The notes under the pieces: model-generated
Database searches by the model: none
The model's input: the letters and a program-made list of their open reading frames with translations, nothing else
Told to the model about the DNA's origin: nothing
Program-made: the position numbers and the translations under genes
In this document: positions 1 through 7,456 of the stretch, piece after piece
Layout: every line of letters begins with the position of its first letter
How positions within the stretch are numbered: the stretch's first letter is position 1
Assembly (NCBI GenBank): GCA_013821865.1
Contig: PNJM01000104.1
Location: forward strand, 1-8,430
Length of the DNA stretch: 8,430 nt
Reading direction: 5' to 3'
DNA from: Rhodocyclaceae bacterium
Lineage (GTDB): Bacteria > Pseudomonadota > Gammaproteobacteria > Burkholderiales > Rhodocyclaceae

Positions 1-53
1 CCAAACAGTCCGAGCCGGTACAGCAGTTGCCGGTACAACTCCACGCTGTCCAT
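1..53 (-). CDS. 5' end of an unidentified gene (partial)
   Basis: An ATG on the minus strand at 51-53 opens a frame that runs off the left edge and reads MDSVELYRQLLYRLGLF. A good Shine-Dalgarno core (AGGGGG, about 61-66) sits a few bases upstream, which makes the start credible. Seventeen residues are too few to identify a family and I do not recognise it. It is co-directional with the isc operon and starts 87 bases after the DUF2237 stop, so it may be a last operon gene or an independent unit. Within the first codons TACCGG occurs twice. Confidence 0.55.
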   Translation of the reverse strand, partial: MDSVELYRQLLYRLGLF

Positions 54-79
54 CGCATGTCCCCCTTGAAGACCATGCG
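54..79. repeat. Short inverted repeat around a ribosome binding site
   Basis: CGCATG (54-59) and CATGCG (74-79) form a perfect 6-bp inverted repeat with a 14-base loop. The loop contains the purine-rich Shine-Dalgarno of the gene starting at 53. In the mRNA the hairpin would hold the ribosome binding site in its loop, so an effect on translation is conceivable. A 6-bp repeat can easily arise by chance. The rest of the gap up to 140 shows no convincing terminator or promoter. Confidence 0.25.
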
Positions 80-140
80 CGAAAGCGTACTACCTACCCA
101 CAGAAATGTCTGAAGGACCTTGTTTTGAGACAATCCGCCG

Positions 141-527
141 TCAGTGCAGGTCGACGGCGTGGCGCTTGAGATCCGCCAGAGAAACGATGCCGAGGGTCGC
201 CTCGTTGGTGGCATTGAGCACCACTGCGGGTGCCTTGCCGGCCTGCAGGGCCTCCAGCCAGCGCGCCGCGCACAGGCACCAGCGGTCGCCCGGCTTGAGG
301 CCGGGGAAGCCGTACTCCGGTGCCGGCGTCGACAGGTCGTTGCCGCGGCTCTTCGAAAAGGCCAGGAATTCCTCGGTGGCGAGGATGCAGACGGTGTGGC
401 GGCCGATGTCCTGCGGCGCGGTGTCGCAGCAGCCGGTGCGGAAGAATCCCGTCACCGGCTTCTCGCTGCAGATGCCCAGCGGGCCGCCGAGCACGTTGCG
501 CTGCAGTCCGCCGTCGTCGCGGTTCAC
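141..527 (-). CDS. DUF2237 family cysteine-rich protein, coupled to iscX
   Basis: This 128-residue protein matches what I know of the DUF2237 family, whose function is unknown. Family hallmarks are NVLGGPL near residues 11-17, TGFFRTGCC at 26-34, the stretch SRGNDLSTP at 60-68, EYGFPGLKPGDRWCLCA at 71-87 and a conserved C-terminal half. Six cysteines (C20, C33, C34, C47, C84, C86) plus H44 sit in these conserved blocks, a spacing compatible with metal binding or thiol chemistry, though that is inference. No signal peptide or membrane segment is visible, so it should be cytoplasmic. I chose the GTG at 525-527 because it shares GTGA with the iscX stop, a 4-base overlap typical of translational coupling, and because the family similarity begins just after it. 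An upstream ATG at 581 would overlap iscX by about 57 bases without matching the family. Its place at the end of the isc operon suggests a link to iron-sulfur or sulfur metabolism, but proves none. Confidence 0.88.
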   Translation of the reverse strand: MNRDDGGLQRNVLGGPLGICSEKPVTGFFRTGCCDTAPQDIGRHTVCILATEEFLAFSKSRGNDLSTPAPEYGFPGLKPGDRWCLCAARWLEALQAGKAPAVVLNATNEATLGIVSLADLKRHAVDLH

Positions 528-718
528 GACGCTTCGTCGATCCAGGCCATCTGGATCGCCTCGAGGATCTTTTCCCCGCAATGATGCGGGTCGTCGTCGA
601 AGCCGGGCAGCGCCTTCACCCAGTTCATCAGATCGACGAAATTCACCTTCATCGGGTCCACGTCGGGGTGGCGTTCCGCCAGTTCGATGGCGATATCGTT
701 GATATCAGTCCATCTCAT
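524..718 (-). CDS. iscX: Iron-sulfur assembly protein IscX
   Basis: A small acidic protein of 64 residues, close to the usual 66. It begins [10 protein letters not shown] and carries the family's FDDDP motif (residues 40-44) followed by EKILEAI (49-55) and the WIDEA ending. IscX binds IscS and iron and has been proposed as an iron donor or a frataxin-like regulator of cluster assembly rate; its acidic face contacts the desulfurase. The start overlaps the fdx stop by four bases (ATGA, 715-718), and its own stop overlaps the next start (GTGA, 524-527). Translation of fdx, iscX and the DUF2237 gene is therefore probably coupled. Identification is firm from length, motifs and position. Confidence 0.96.
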   Translation of the reverse strand: MRWTDINDIAIELAERHPDVDPMKVNFVDLMNWVKALPGFDDDPHHCGEKILEAIQMAWIDEAS

Positions 719-1055
719 TTCTTGTGTCCCTCGCTTACCATGTTGATAGTGTATTTGGGAATCTCGATCACCAGCGGCGTTTCAGTGACAAGCGCCTGGC
801 AGGACAGGCGCGAGTTCGGCTCCAGGCCCCAGGCCTTGTCGAGCAGATCCTCCTCCTTCTCGTCGGCCTCGGCCAGTGCCTCGAAGCCCTCGCGGACGAT
901 GACATGGCAGGTGGTGCAGGCGCAGGATTTCTCGCAGGCGTGCTCGATCTCGATATCGTTCTGCAACAGGCCGTCGCAGATCGAGGTGCCGGGCTTGACG
1001 TCGAGCACCGCGCCCTCGGGGCACAGTTCGACATGGGGCAGGACGATGATCTGGG

Positions 1056-1059
<4 letters not shown>
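715..1059 (-). CDS. fdx: ISC-type [2Fe-2S] ferredoxin
   Basis: A 114-residue adrenodoxin-like ferredoxin that delivers electrons for sulfur reduction and cluster assembly on IscU. The cluster ligands are visible in the expected spacing: C42, C48 and C51 in the block [10 protein letters not shown], and C87 in SRLSCQA. An additional C46 sits in the loop, as in the Escherichia coli protein. The acidic helix around residues 62-72 ([11 protein letters not shown]) is the usual partner-binding surface. The ATG overlaps the hscA stop by four bases (ATGA, 1056-1059) and the gene's own TGA overlaps the iscX start in the same manner. Nothing is missing or unusual. Confidence 0.97.
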
Positions 1060-2924
<1,865 letters not shown>

Positions 2925-2931
2925 GTAGCCC

Positions 2932-3465
2932 CTACGACTCGAGCGCTTCCAGCGCTTCGTCGATTTCGCGTTCCAGCTTTTCGATGAACATCAGCCGGCG
3001 CAGGGCGTCGGCTGCCGCAGTGTAATTCTTCTTCTCGTCGAGGTCTCGCTCGATCTCGCCGCGGATGTCCGACGACTGGTGCTGCAGCCGCAGCATGAGC
3101 TTTTCCAGCTCATGGTGGTCGCCCGCTGCGCGCGCCTCGGCCACCGCTTCGCGCCATTCCATCTGTTCCATGAGGAAGGCGGCCGGCATGGATGTATTGC
3201 TCTCGTGCTCAGTATCGACGCCGTTCAAAAGCAGCAGGTAGCGGGCGCGCTGCAGCGGGTTCTTCAGCGTGCGATAAGCCTCATTGACCTGTGTCGCCCA
3301 CTGCATGGAAAGCCGGCGCTCCGTCTCGGGCAGATGGGCGTGGCGGTCGGGATGAACCTTCGACTGGAGGCCGTGGTAGGCCTTGTCCAGCAAGGCGAGG
3401 TCGATGCGGAATGCGCGCGGCAGTCCGAACAGGGCAAAGAAATCCTGGGTGAAATCAGGGTTCAT
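2932..3465 (-). CDS. hscB: J-domain co-chaperone HscB
   Basis: A 177-residue J-type co-chaperone that brings IscU to HscA and stimulates its ATPase. The N-terminal J domain carries the catalytic HPD at residues 38-40 within SKVHPDRHA, preceded by [15 protein letters not shown], the signature of HscB rather than DnaJ. The C-terminal helical part (about 90-177), which binds IscU, ends in the charged helices [16 protein letters not shown]. There is no zinc finger or Gly/Phe region. The ATG at 3463-3465 is chosen because homologues begin MNPDF or similar. Oddly, no Shine-Dalgarno is visible: the bases before the ATG read GCATGCTTTTTC, and just upstream lies a large inverted repeat (3476-3542). 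This start may depend on readthrough coupling or be weak. Confidence 0.95.
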   Translation of the reverse strand: MNPDFTQDFFALFGLPRAFRIDLALLDKAYHGLQSKVHPDRHAHLPETERRLSMQWATQVNEAYRTLKNPLQRARYLLLLNGVDTEHESNTSMPAAFLMEQMEWREAVAEARAAGDHHELEKLMLRLQHQSSDIRGEIERDLDEKKNYTAAADALRRLMFIEKLEREIDEALEALES

Positions 3466-3475
3466 GAAAAAGCAT

Positions 3476-3542
3476 GCCGCGGATTGCGCGGATGGGTGCG
3501 GATTTCCTCGATTGATCCGCGTTCATCCGCGTAATCCGCGGC
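3476..3542. repeat. Large inverted repeat (28-bp arms) filling the iscA-hscB gap
   Basis: Arms at 3476-3503 and 3515-3542 are separated by an 11-base loop. They match at 24 of 28 positions, and all four differences are transitions. Read as + strand RNA, all four become G-U wobble pairs, so the stem is uninterrupted; read as the operon mRNA (minus strand), they become A-C mismatches, leaving helices of 10, 8 and 6 bp. Each arm is built from near-tandem CGCGGAT units two or three bases apart. The element starts 10 bases upstream of the hscB ATG and ends 10 bases past the iscA stop. It looks like a dispersed REP-type palindrome; it may stabilise the upstream mRNA 3' end or tune hscBA-fdx expression. 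No U-tract follows, so it is not a classical terminator. Confidence 0.9.
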
Positions 3543-3552
3543 CGGTTCGTTG

Positions 3553-3876
3553 TTATACGTTGAAGCTCTCGCCGCAGCCGCAGGCGTCCTTCACGTTCGG
3601 GTTGTTGAACCTGAAGCCCTCGTTCAGCCCCTCGCGCGCGAAATCCAGCTCGGTGCCGTCGATGTAGGGCAGGCTTTTCGGATCGACCAGAACCTTGACG
3701 CCGTGGCTCTCGAAGACGATGTCCTCCGGGTTCGCCTCGTCGGCAAACTCCAGCTTGTAGGACATGCCCGAACAGCCCGAAGTCTTGACGCCGAGCCGCA
3801 CGCCGACACCCTTGCCGCGCTTGGCAATGAAATTGGTAACGTGCTTTGCCGCCTTTTCCGTCAGCGTGACTGCCAT
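3553..3876 (-). CDS. iscA: A-type iron-sulfur carrier IscA
   Basis: A 107-residue A-type carrier, the same length as E. coli IscA. It accepts clusters from the scaffold and delivers them to apo-targets, especially [4Fe-4S] enzymes. The three ligand cysteines are at the canonical positions: C35 in SGCSGMSY, and C99 and C101 in the C-terminal ACGCGESF. The conserved [13 protein letters not shown] block supports IscA rather than ErpA or SufA, together with its place directly after iscU. A Shine-Dalgarno GAGGTG overlaps the iscU TGA eight bases from the ATG; the gap between the genes is nine bases. Downstream, the stop (3553-3555) is followed by the large inverted repeat, so iscA ends the tightly packed first part of the operon. 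Confidence 0.97.
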   Translation of the reverse strand: MAVTLTEKAAKHVTNFIAKRGKGVGVRLGVKTSGCSGMSYKLEFADEANPEDIVFESHGVKVLVDPKSLPYIDGTELDFAREGLNEGFRFNNPNVKDACGCGESFNV

Positions 3877-3885
3877 TTCTTCACC

Positions 3886-4311
3886 TCATGCATTTACGGC
3901 TTGCGCCGGTTTGCGCTCTCCGCTTTCTTCCGCGCCATGCTTCTGCTTGTAGTCCGCGACCGCTGCCTTGATGGCATCCTCGGCCAGGATCGAGCAGTGG
4001 ATTTTAACCGGGGGCAGCGCGAGTTCCTCGGCGATCTGCGTATTCTTGATCTCCAGCGCCTGATCCAGGGTCTTGCCCTTGACCCACTCCGTGACGAGCG
4101 AGCTGGAGGCGATGGCCGAGCCGCAGCCGTAGGTCTTGAACTTGGCGTCCTCGATGACGCCCTCCTTGTTCACCTTGATCTGCAGCTTCATCACGTCGCC
4201 GCAGGCGGGCGCGCCCACCATGCCGGTGCCGACGTCCCCGTCGTCCTTGCCGAAGGTGCCCACGTTGCGCGGATGTTCGTAGTGGTCGAGAACCTTGTCG
4301 CTATAAGCCAT
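3886..4311 (-). CDS. iscU: Iron-sulfur cluster scaffold IscU
   Basis: The scaffold on which sulfur from IscS and iron are assembled into a [2Fe-2S] cluster. Ligand residues match E. coli numbering: C37 and D39 in APACGD, C63 in YGCGSA, and H105 and C106 in KIHCSILAEDA. The HscA recognition motif LPPVK is at 99-103. The N-terminus MAYSDKVLDHYEHPRNVG is the family signature. At 141 residues it is about 13 longer than the usual 128; the extra is a polar, low-complexity tail after DYKQKHG (EESGERKPAQAVNA) with no recognisable motif. AAGGAG lies seven bases before the ATG, and the gene begins 17 bases after iscS, fitting co-production of the partners. Confidence 0.98.
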   Translation of the reverse strand: MAYSDKVLDHYEHPRNVGTFGKDDGDVGTGMVGAPACGDVMKLQIKVNKEGVIEDAKFKTYGCGSAIASSSLVTEWVKGKTLDQALEIKNTQIAEELALPPVKIHCSILAEDAIKAAVADYKQKHGAEESGERKPAQAVNA

Positions 4312-4328
4312 ATTGCCGCTCCTTCAAA

Positions 4329-5540
4329 TCAATGCGCCGCCCACTGGACGGTGTTCAGGTCGATGCCTTCCTTGTACATGTCCCACAGCGGCGACATCTC
4401 GCGCAGCTTGCCGATCTGCCGGTGCAGGAGCGCGATCGTATAGTCGATTTCCTCTTCCGTGGTAAAACGGCCGATGGTGAAGCGGATCGAGCTGTGAGCC
4501 AGCTCGTCCACCCGCCCCAGCGCGCGCAGCACATACGAGGGCTCCAGGCTGGCCGAGGTGCAGGCGGAGCCGGAGGACACCGCCACGTCCTTGATCGCCA
4601 TCATGAGCGACTCGCCCTCGACGAAGGCGAAGCTGACGTTGAGGTTGTGGGGCACGCGCTGCTCCAGGTCGCCGTTGAGGAACACCTGCTCGATGTCGGA
4701 GAGGCCGTTCCAGAGCTTGTCGCGCAGCATGCGGATGCGCTCGTTCTCGGTGGCCATCTCCTCGCGGGCGATGCGGAAGGCCTCGCCCATGCCGACGATC
4801 TGGTGCGTCGCCAGCGTGCCGGAGCGCAGCCCGCGCTCGTGGCCGCCGCCGTGCATCTGCGCCTCCAGGCGTATGCGCGGCTTGCGGCGCACATAGAGCG
4901 CGCCGATGCCCTTCGGGCCGTAGGTTTTGTGCGCAGAGAAGGACATGAGGTCGATCTTCTGCTTCGCCAGGTCGATTACCACCTTGCCGGTGGCCTGCGC
5001 CGCATCGACGTGCAGCAGCACGCCCTTGCCGCGGCAGATCTCGCCGATCTCGGTGATTGGCTGGATCACGCCGATCTCGTTGTTCACCAGCATGACCGAG
5101 GCGAGGATGGTGTCGGGCCGCAGCGCGGCCTTGAACTTCTCCAGGTCGACCAGGCCATTTTCCTCGGGATCGAGATAGGTCGCCTCGAAGCCCACGCGCT
5201 CCAGTTCGCGCATGGTATCGAGTACCGCCTTGTGCTCGGTCTTCACGGTGACGAGGTGCTTGCCCTTGCTCTGGTAGAAGTGCGCTGCGCCCTTGATGGC
5301 GAGGTTGTTCGATTCCGTCGCGCCCGAGGTCCACACGATCTCCTTCGGGTCGGCATTCACCAGCCGGGCGATCTGCTCGCGCGCTCCCTCCACGGCCTGC
5401 TCGGCCTCCCAGCCATAGGCGTGGGAGCGGCTGGCGGGGTTGCCGAACTTCTCGGTCAGCCAGGGAATCATCTTCGCGGCCACGCGCGGGTCGACCGGAG
5501 TCGTCGCCGAGTAGTCGAGGTAGATGGGAAATTTCAGCAT
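4329..5540 (-). CDS. iscS: Cysteine desulfurase IscS (housekeeping)
   Basis: A PLP-dependent class V aminotransferase-fold enzyme that converts cysteine to alanine and a protein persulfide, feeding IscU and other sulfur acceptors. It has 403 residues against 404 in E. coli, with all key residues one position lower: PLP lysine K205 in [12 protein letters not shown]-contacting H103, D179 and Q182, and catalytic C327 in the mobile loop [14 protein letters not shown]. The C-terminal tail [13 protein letters not shown], which docks IscU in the E. coli enzyme, is intact. The start [15 protein letters not shown] is preceded by GGGAGG about six bases upstream. It sits between a paralogous desulfurase and iscU. 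It is the desulfurase that should serve this operon's scaffold. Confidence 0.98.
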   Translation of the reverse strand: MLKFPIYLDYSATTPVDPRVAAKMIPWLTEKFGNPASRSHAYGWEAEQAVEGAREQIARLVNADPKEIVWTSGATESNNLAIKGAAHFYQSKGKHLVTVKTEHKAVLDTMRELERVGFEATYLDPEENGLVDLEKFKAALRPDTILASVMLVNNEIGVIQPITEIGEICRGKGVLLHVDAAQATGKVVIDLAKQKIDLMSFSAHKTYGPKGIGALYVRRKPRIRLEAQMHGGGHERGLRSGTLATHQIVGMGEAFRIAREEMATENERIRMLRDKLWNGLSDIEQVFLNGDLEQRVPHNLNVSFAFVEGESLMMAIKDVAVSSGSACTSASLEPSYVLRALGRVDELAHSSIRFTIGRFTTEEEIDYTIALLHRQIGKLREMSPLWDMYKEGIDLNTVQWAAH

Positions 5541-5553
5541 GCTGCCTCCCGCG

Positions 5554-5625
5554 GGGCCGCCCCAAGGGAGGCATGCGCCCCCTTGGGGGGCAGCGAACGG
5601 ATGTGAGCGTGGGGGTGGTTCATCT
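5554..5625. repeat. GC-rich intergenic repeat, copy 1 (between the desulfurase genes)
   Basis: This 72-bp stretch matches 6812-6883 at 65 of 72 positions in the same orientation and without gaps. It contains CCCCAAGGG and, further on, CCCTTGGGG, which form a 9-bp stem extended by GCC/GGC past one bulged G. After the hairpin comes CAGCGAA and a run rich in GAGCGTGGGGG. No U-tract follows on either strand, so it does not look like a factor-independent terminator. It fills most of the 101-base gap before iscS. I recall closely similar repeats between genes in betaproteobacterial genomes. Confidence 0.88.
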
Positions 5626-5641
5626 TCTTCTCCAGAGCCAA

Positions 5642-6790
5642 TCAGACCGCCAGCGCGGCCATTTTTTTGAGTTTACCAATCATTTCGCCCAGCGTTTGCA
5701 GAAAACGCAAGACGTCTTCATCCGTGTTGCCGCGGCCAAGCGAAACCCGCACCGCGCTGCGGGCTGTTTCCGCCTCGACGCCCATCGCCAGCAGCGTATG
5801 CGAGGGCTCGGGCGAGGCGCTCGAGCAGGCCGAACCGCTCGCCACGGCAAAGCCGGCGCGGTCCAGCTGCGCCACCAGCGTCTCGCCGTCGATGTCCGGC
5901 ATGGCGAAGAACACCGTGTTGGGCAGGCGCGCGGCGTTGCGGCTGAACACCGTCGCGCCCAATCGCGCCAGGCCCGCTTCCAGTTCGTCGCGCAGGCGTT
6001 CCAGCCGCGCCGCATCCTCGTCCAGCCGAGCCACCGCCAGTTCGCAGGCAGCGCCGAAGCCGACGATGGCCGCGACGTTCTCGGTGCCCGAGCGCAGGTT
6101 GCGCTCCTGGCCGCCGCCGGAAATCAGGGGCTTTAGTTCGATCCGCTTATTCAGCACCAGCGCCGCCGCGCCTTTCGGGCCGCAGATCTTGTGCGCCGAC
6201 ACCGTCAGCGCATTCACGCCGAGGCCGCGGAAATCGACCTTCACCTTGCCCAGCGCCTGCACCGCGTCGGTGTGGAACCACGCCTTGGCCCCGCGCGCCT
6301 TTTCGGCCAGCGCCGGGATGTCCTGCAGCACGCCGGTCTCGTTGTTGGCCAACATCACCGACACCAGCCTCAAAGGCGCCGCCAGCGCCGCGGCGTAATC
6401 GATTGCATCGAGGCGGCCTTCCTTGTCTACCGCGATCTCATGCAGCTGCCAGCCCTGCCGCGTCAGTTCCCTTGCCGGCTCGCGCACGCAGGGATGCTCG
6501 ATGGCGCTCACCCCCACCGTGCCCGGCTTGAGGCAGGCCGCCGCGCCCTTGATGAACAGGTTGTTTGCCTCCGAACCGCCGCTGGTGAAGATCACCTCGG
6601 TCGGATGCGCTCCCACCGCCGCCGCCACCTGCTGGCGCGCCGTATCGATCGCCGCGCGCGCCGCCCGGCCGTACTCGTGGCGGCTGGAGGCATTGCCGTA
6701 GCGTTCCTTGAGAAACGGCAGCATGGCCTCCAGCACGCGCGCGTCGAGCGGCGTGGTGGCGTTGTGGTCGAGATAGACGGGGGCGAACAT
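5642..6790 (-). CDS. Second IscS/NifS-type cysteine desulfurase
   Basis: A 382-residue PLP enzyme related to but clearly distinct from the IscS encoded next to it. It opens with [11 protein letters not shown] and keeps a full active site: H99 in IEHP, D175 and Q178 in TDAVQA, PLP lysine K201 in SAHKICGPK, and catalytic C322 in [14 protein letters not shown]. It should therefore be active. It ends soon after the fold ([12 protein letters not shown]) and lacks the 20-residue tail by which IscS binds IscU, so it may serve other sulfur acceptors or dock differently. The ATG at 6788-6790 is preferred, with AGGAGGT 11 bases upstream; a TTG at 6823 would add 11 residues that lie in the repeat and look non-native. 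It lies between iscR and iscS and is bracketed by direct repeats. A nif-specific role is not supported, as no nif genes are present. Confidence 0.93.
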   Translation of the reverse strand: MFAPVYLDHNATTPLDARVLEAMLPFLKERYGNASSRHEYGRAARAAIDTARQQVAAAVGAHPTEVIFTSGGSEANNLFIKGAAACLKPGTVGVSAIEHPCVREPARELTRQGWQLHEIAVDKEGRLDAIDYAAALAAPLRLVSVMLANNETGVLQDIPALAEKARGAKAWFHTDAVQALGKVKVDFRGLGVNALTVSAHKICGPKGAAALVLNKRIELKPLISGGGQERNLRSGTENVAAIVGFGAACELAVARLDEDAARLERLRDELEAGLARLGATVFSRNAARLPNTVFFAMPDIDGETLVAQLDRAGFAVASGSACSSASPEPSHTLLAMGVEAETARSAVRVSLGRGNTDEDVLRFLQTLGEMIGKLKKMAALAV

Positions 6791-6811
6791 CGAAGCGTCA
6801 GACCTCCTGCC

Positions 6812-6883
6812 GGGCCGCCCCAAGGGAGGCCTGCGCCCCCTTGGGGGGCAGCGAAGCGAGGCGAGCGTGGGGGGCGTTCATCT
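6812..6883. repeat. GC-rich intergenic repeat, copy 2 (between iscR and the second desulfurase)
   Basis: The direct partner of the copy at 5554-5625, with seven substitutions in 72 positions. The differences cluster in the half after the hairpin (GAAGCGAGGCGAGCG here against GAACGGATGTGAGCG there), while the hairpin half differs by one base in its loop. It fills most of the 92-base gap and touches the last base of the iscR stop codon. The two copies enclose the second desulfurase gene almost exactly. As RNA it could fold between the two cistrons and affect readthrough or stability. Confidence 0.88.
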
Positions 6884-7362
6884 CAGGCGGAAACCGCCAC
6901 GTCGTCACGGCGCGCGCCGGTACGGAGGCGCTCGTCCACCACCGCCACGGTGGCCTTGTTCTTCTGCTTCGTGACCAGGTCGTGCAGTGACACCGAGGCG
7001 AGATACTCGTACATGCGCTTGTTGAGGTTGGTCCATAGATCGTGCGTCATGCAGCGGTGCTCGTCGGCACAGTTCTCGCGCCCGCCGCACTGGGTGGCGT
7101 CGAGCGGCTCGTCTACCGCCGTGATGATGTCGGCCACGGTGACTTCCCCCATGGGGCGCGCCAGCGTATAGCCGCCGCCGGGGCCGCGTACGCTGGCCAC
7201 GATCTTGTGACGGCGCAGCTTGCCGAAGAGTTGCTCCAGGTAGGACAGGGATATCTTCTGGCGCTCGCTGATGCCGGCCAGCGTCACCGGCCCCTTGGCC
7301 TGGCGCTGGGCCAGGTCGATCATCGCCGTTACCGCAAAGCGGCCTTTCGTCGTCAGTCTCAT
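6883..7362 (-). CDS. iscR: Iron-sulfur cluster regulator IscR
   Basis: A Rrf2-family winged-helix repressor that senses cluster status. It has 159 residues, beginning MRLTTKGRFAVTAMIDLA. The DNA-binding helix lies around residues 28-50 (SLSYLEQLFGKLRRH) and the wing contains RGPGGGYTLARP (59-70). The [2Fe-2S] ligands C92, C98, C104 and H107 fall at exactly the E. coli positions (QCGGRENCADEHRCMTH). The ATG at 7360-7362 has GGAGAGG six bases upstream; the in-frame GTG at 7375 overlaps that site and is not a likely start. Two matching operators precede the gene, so it should repress its own operon in the cluster-bound form. The last 20 or so residues are polar and probably disordered. Confidence 0.97.
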   Translation of the reverse strand: MRLTTKGRFAVTAMIDLAQRQAKGPVTLAGISERQKISLSYLEQLFGKLRRHKIVASVRGPGGGYTLARPMGEVTVADIITAVDEPLDATQCGGRENCADEHRCMTHDLWTNLNKRMYEYLASVSLHDLVTKQKNKATVAVVDERLRTGARRDDVAVSA

Positions 7363-7385
7363 GTTGGACCTCTCCACTATGCTAT

Positions 7386-7401
7386 GGGCGCCGAGGCACC
7401 C
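7386..7401 (-). promoter_or_regulatory. GC-rich hairpin in the iscR leader
   Basis: On the transcribed strand GGGTGC (7401-7396) and GCGCCC (7391-7386) form a 6-bp stem with one G-U pair and the four-base loop CTCG. It lies between the presumed transcription start and the iscR Shine-Dalgarno, about 12 bases before the latter. No U-run follows, so it is not a terminator. It might protect the 5' end or modulate translation, but only the structure is seen. Confidence 0.4.
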
Positions 7402-7403
7402 GA

Positions 7404-7428
7404 ATACCCGATGAATTTACTCAACTAT
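7404..7428 (-). promoter_or_regulatory. IscR type-1 operator, downstream copy
   Basis: A 25-bp near-palindrome beginning ATAGTTGAGT and ending CATCGGGTAT on the minus strand. Against the published E. coli type-1 consensus as I remember it (ATASYYGACT-R-WWW-Y-AGTCRRSTAT) it fits at 22 of 25 positions. It overlaps the -10 element and the presumed start of the iscR promoter, where bound holo-IscR would block RNA polymerase. Confidence 0.8.
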
Positions 7429-7452
7429 AAGATACCCGATAGCTTCAGTCAA
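7424..7452 (-). promoter_or_regulatory. Sigma70-type promoter of the isc operon
   Basis: On the minus strand a -35 TTGACT (7452-7447) and a -10 TATAGT (7429-7424) stand 17 bases apart, five of six matches each. Transcription would start near 7417, giving a leader of about 55 bases before iscR. The -35 lies inside the last codons and stop of cysE, so cysE and the isc promoter share bases. Both IscR operators overlap this promoter, a layout like that of the E. coli iscR promoter. Confidence 0.82.
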
Positions 7453-7456
7453 CTAT
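7432..7456 (-). promoter_or_regulatory. IscR type-1 operator, upstream copy
   Basis: A 25-bp near-palindrome beginning ATAGTTGACT and ending TATCGGGTAT on the minus strand, matching the remembered type-1 consensus at 22 of 25 positions. It covers the -35 box and most of the spacer and overlaps the 3' end of cysE. Its centre is 28 bp from that of the downstream copy, close to three helical turns, so two IscR dimers could bind on nearly the same face. Confidence 0.8.

Noticed and set aside
528..581. An ATG start for the DUF2237 gene 18 codons upstream of the GTG
   Set aside because: It would overlap iscX by about 57 bases, its added residues look like out-of-frame iscX, and the GTGA overlap offers a better start.
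4324..5574. A long open frame on the minus strand overlapping iscS in another frame
   Set aside because: The product is an Arg/Gly/Pro/Ala-rich string with no family motif, as expected from a GC-rich gene read out of frame; iscS explains the region completely.
5554..5625. Repeat hairpin as a factor-independent terminator
   Set aside because: The stem is strong but no run of U follows on either strand, and the downstream genes need readthrough.
6791..6823. A TTG start extending the second desulfurase by 11 residues
   Set aside because: The extension lies in the intergenic repeat and the enzyme family starts at the YLDHNATTP region; AGGAGGT serves the internal ATG.
7363..7377. A GTG start extending IscR by five residues
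   Set aside because: The GTG overlaps the Shine-Dalgarno of the ATG at 7362, and IscR proteins start MRLTTKGR.
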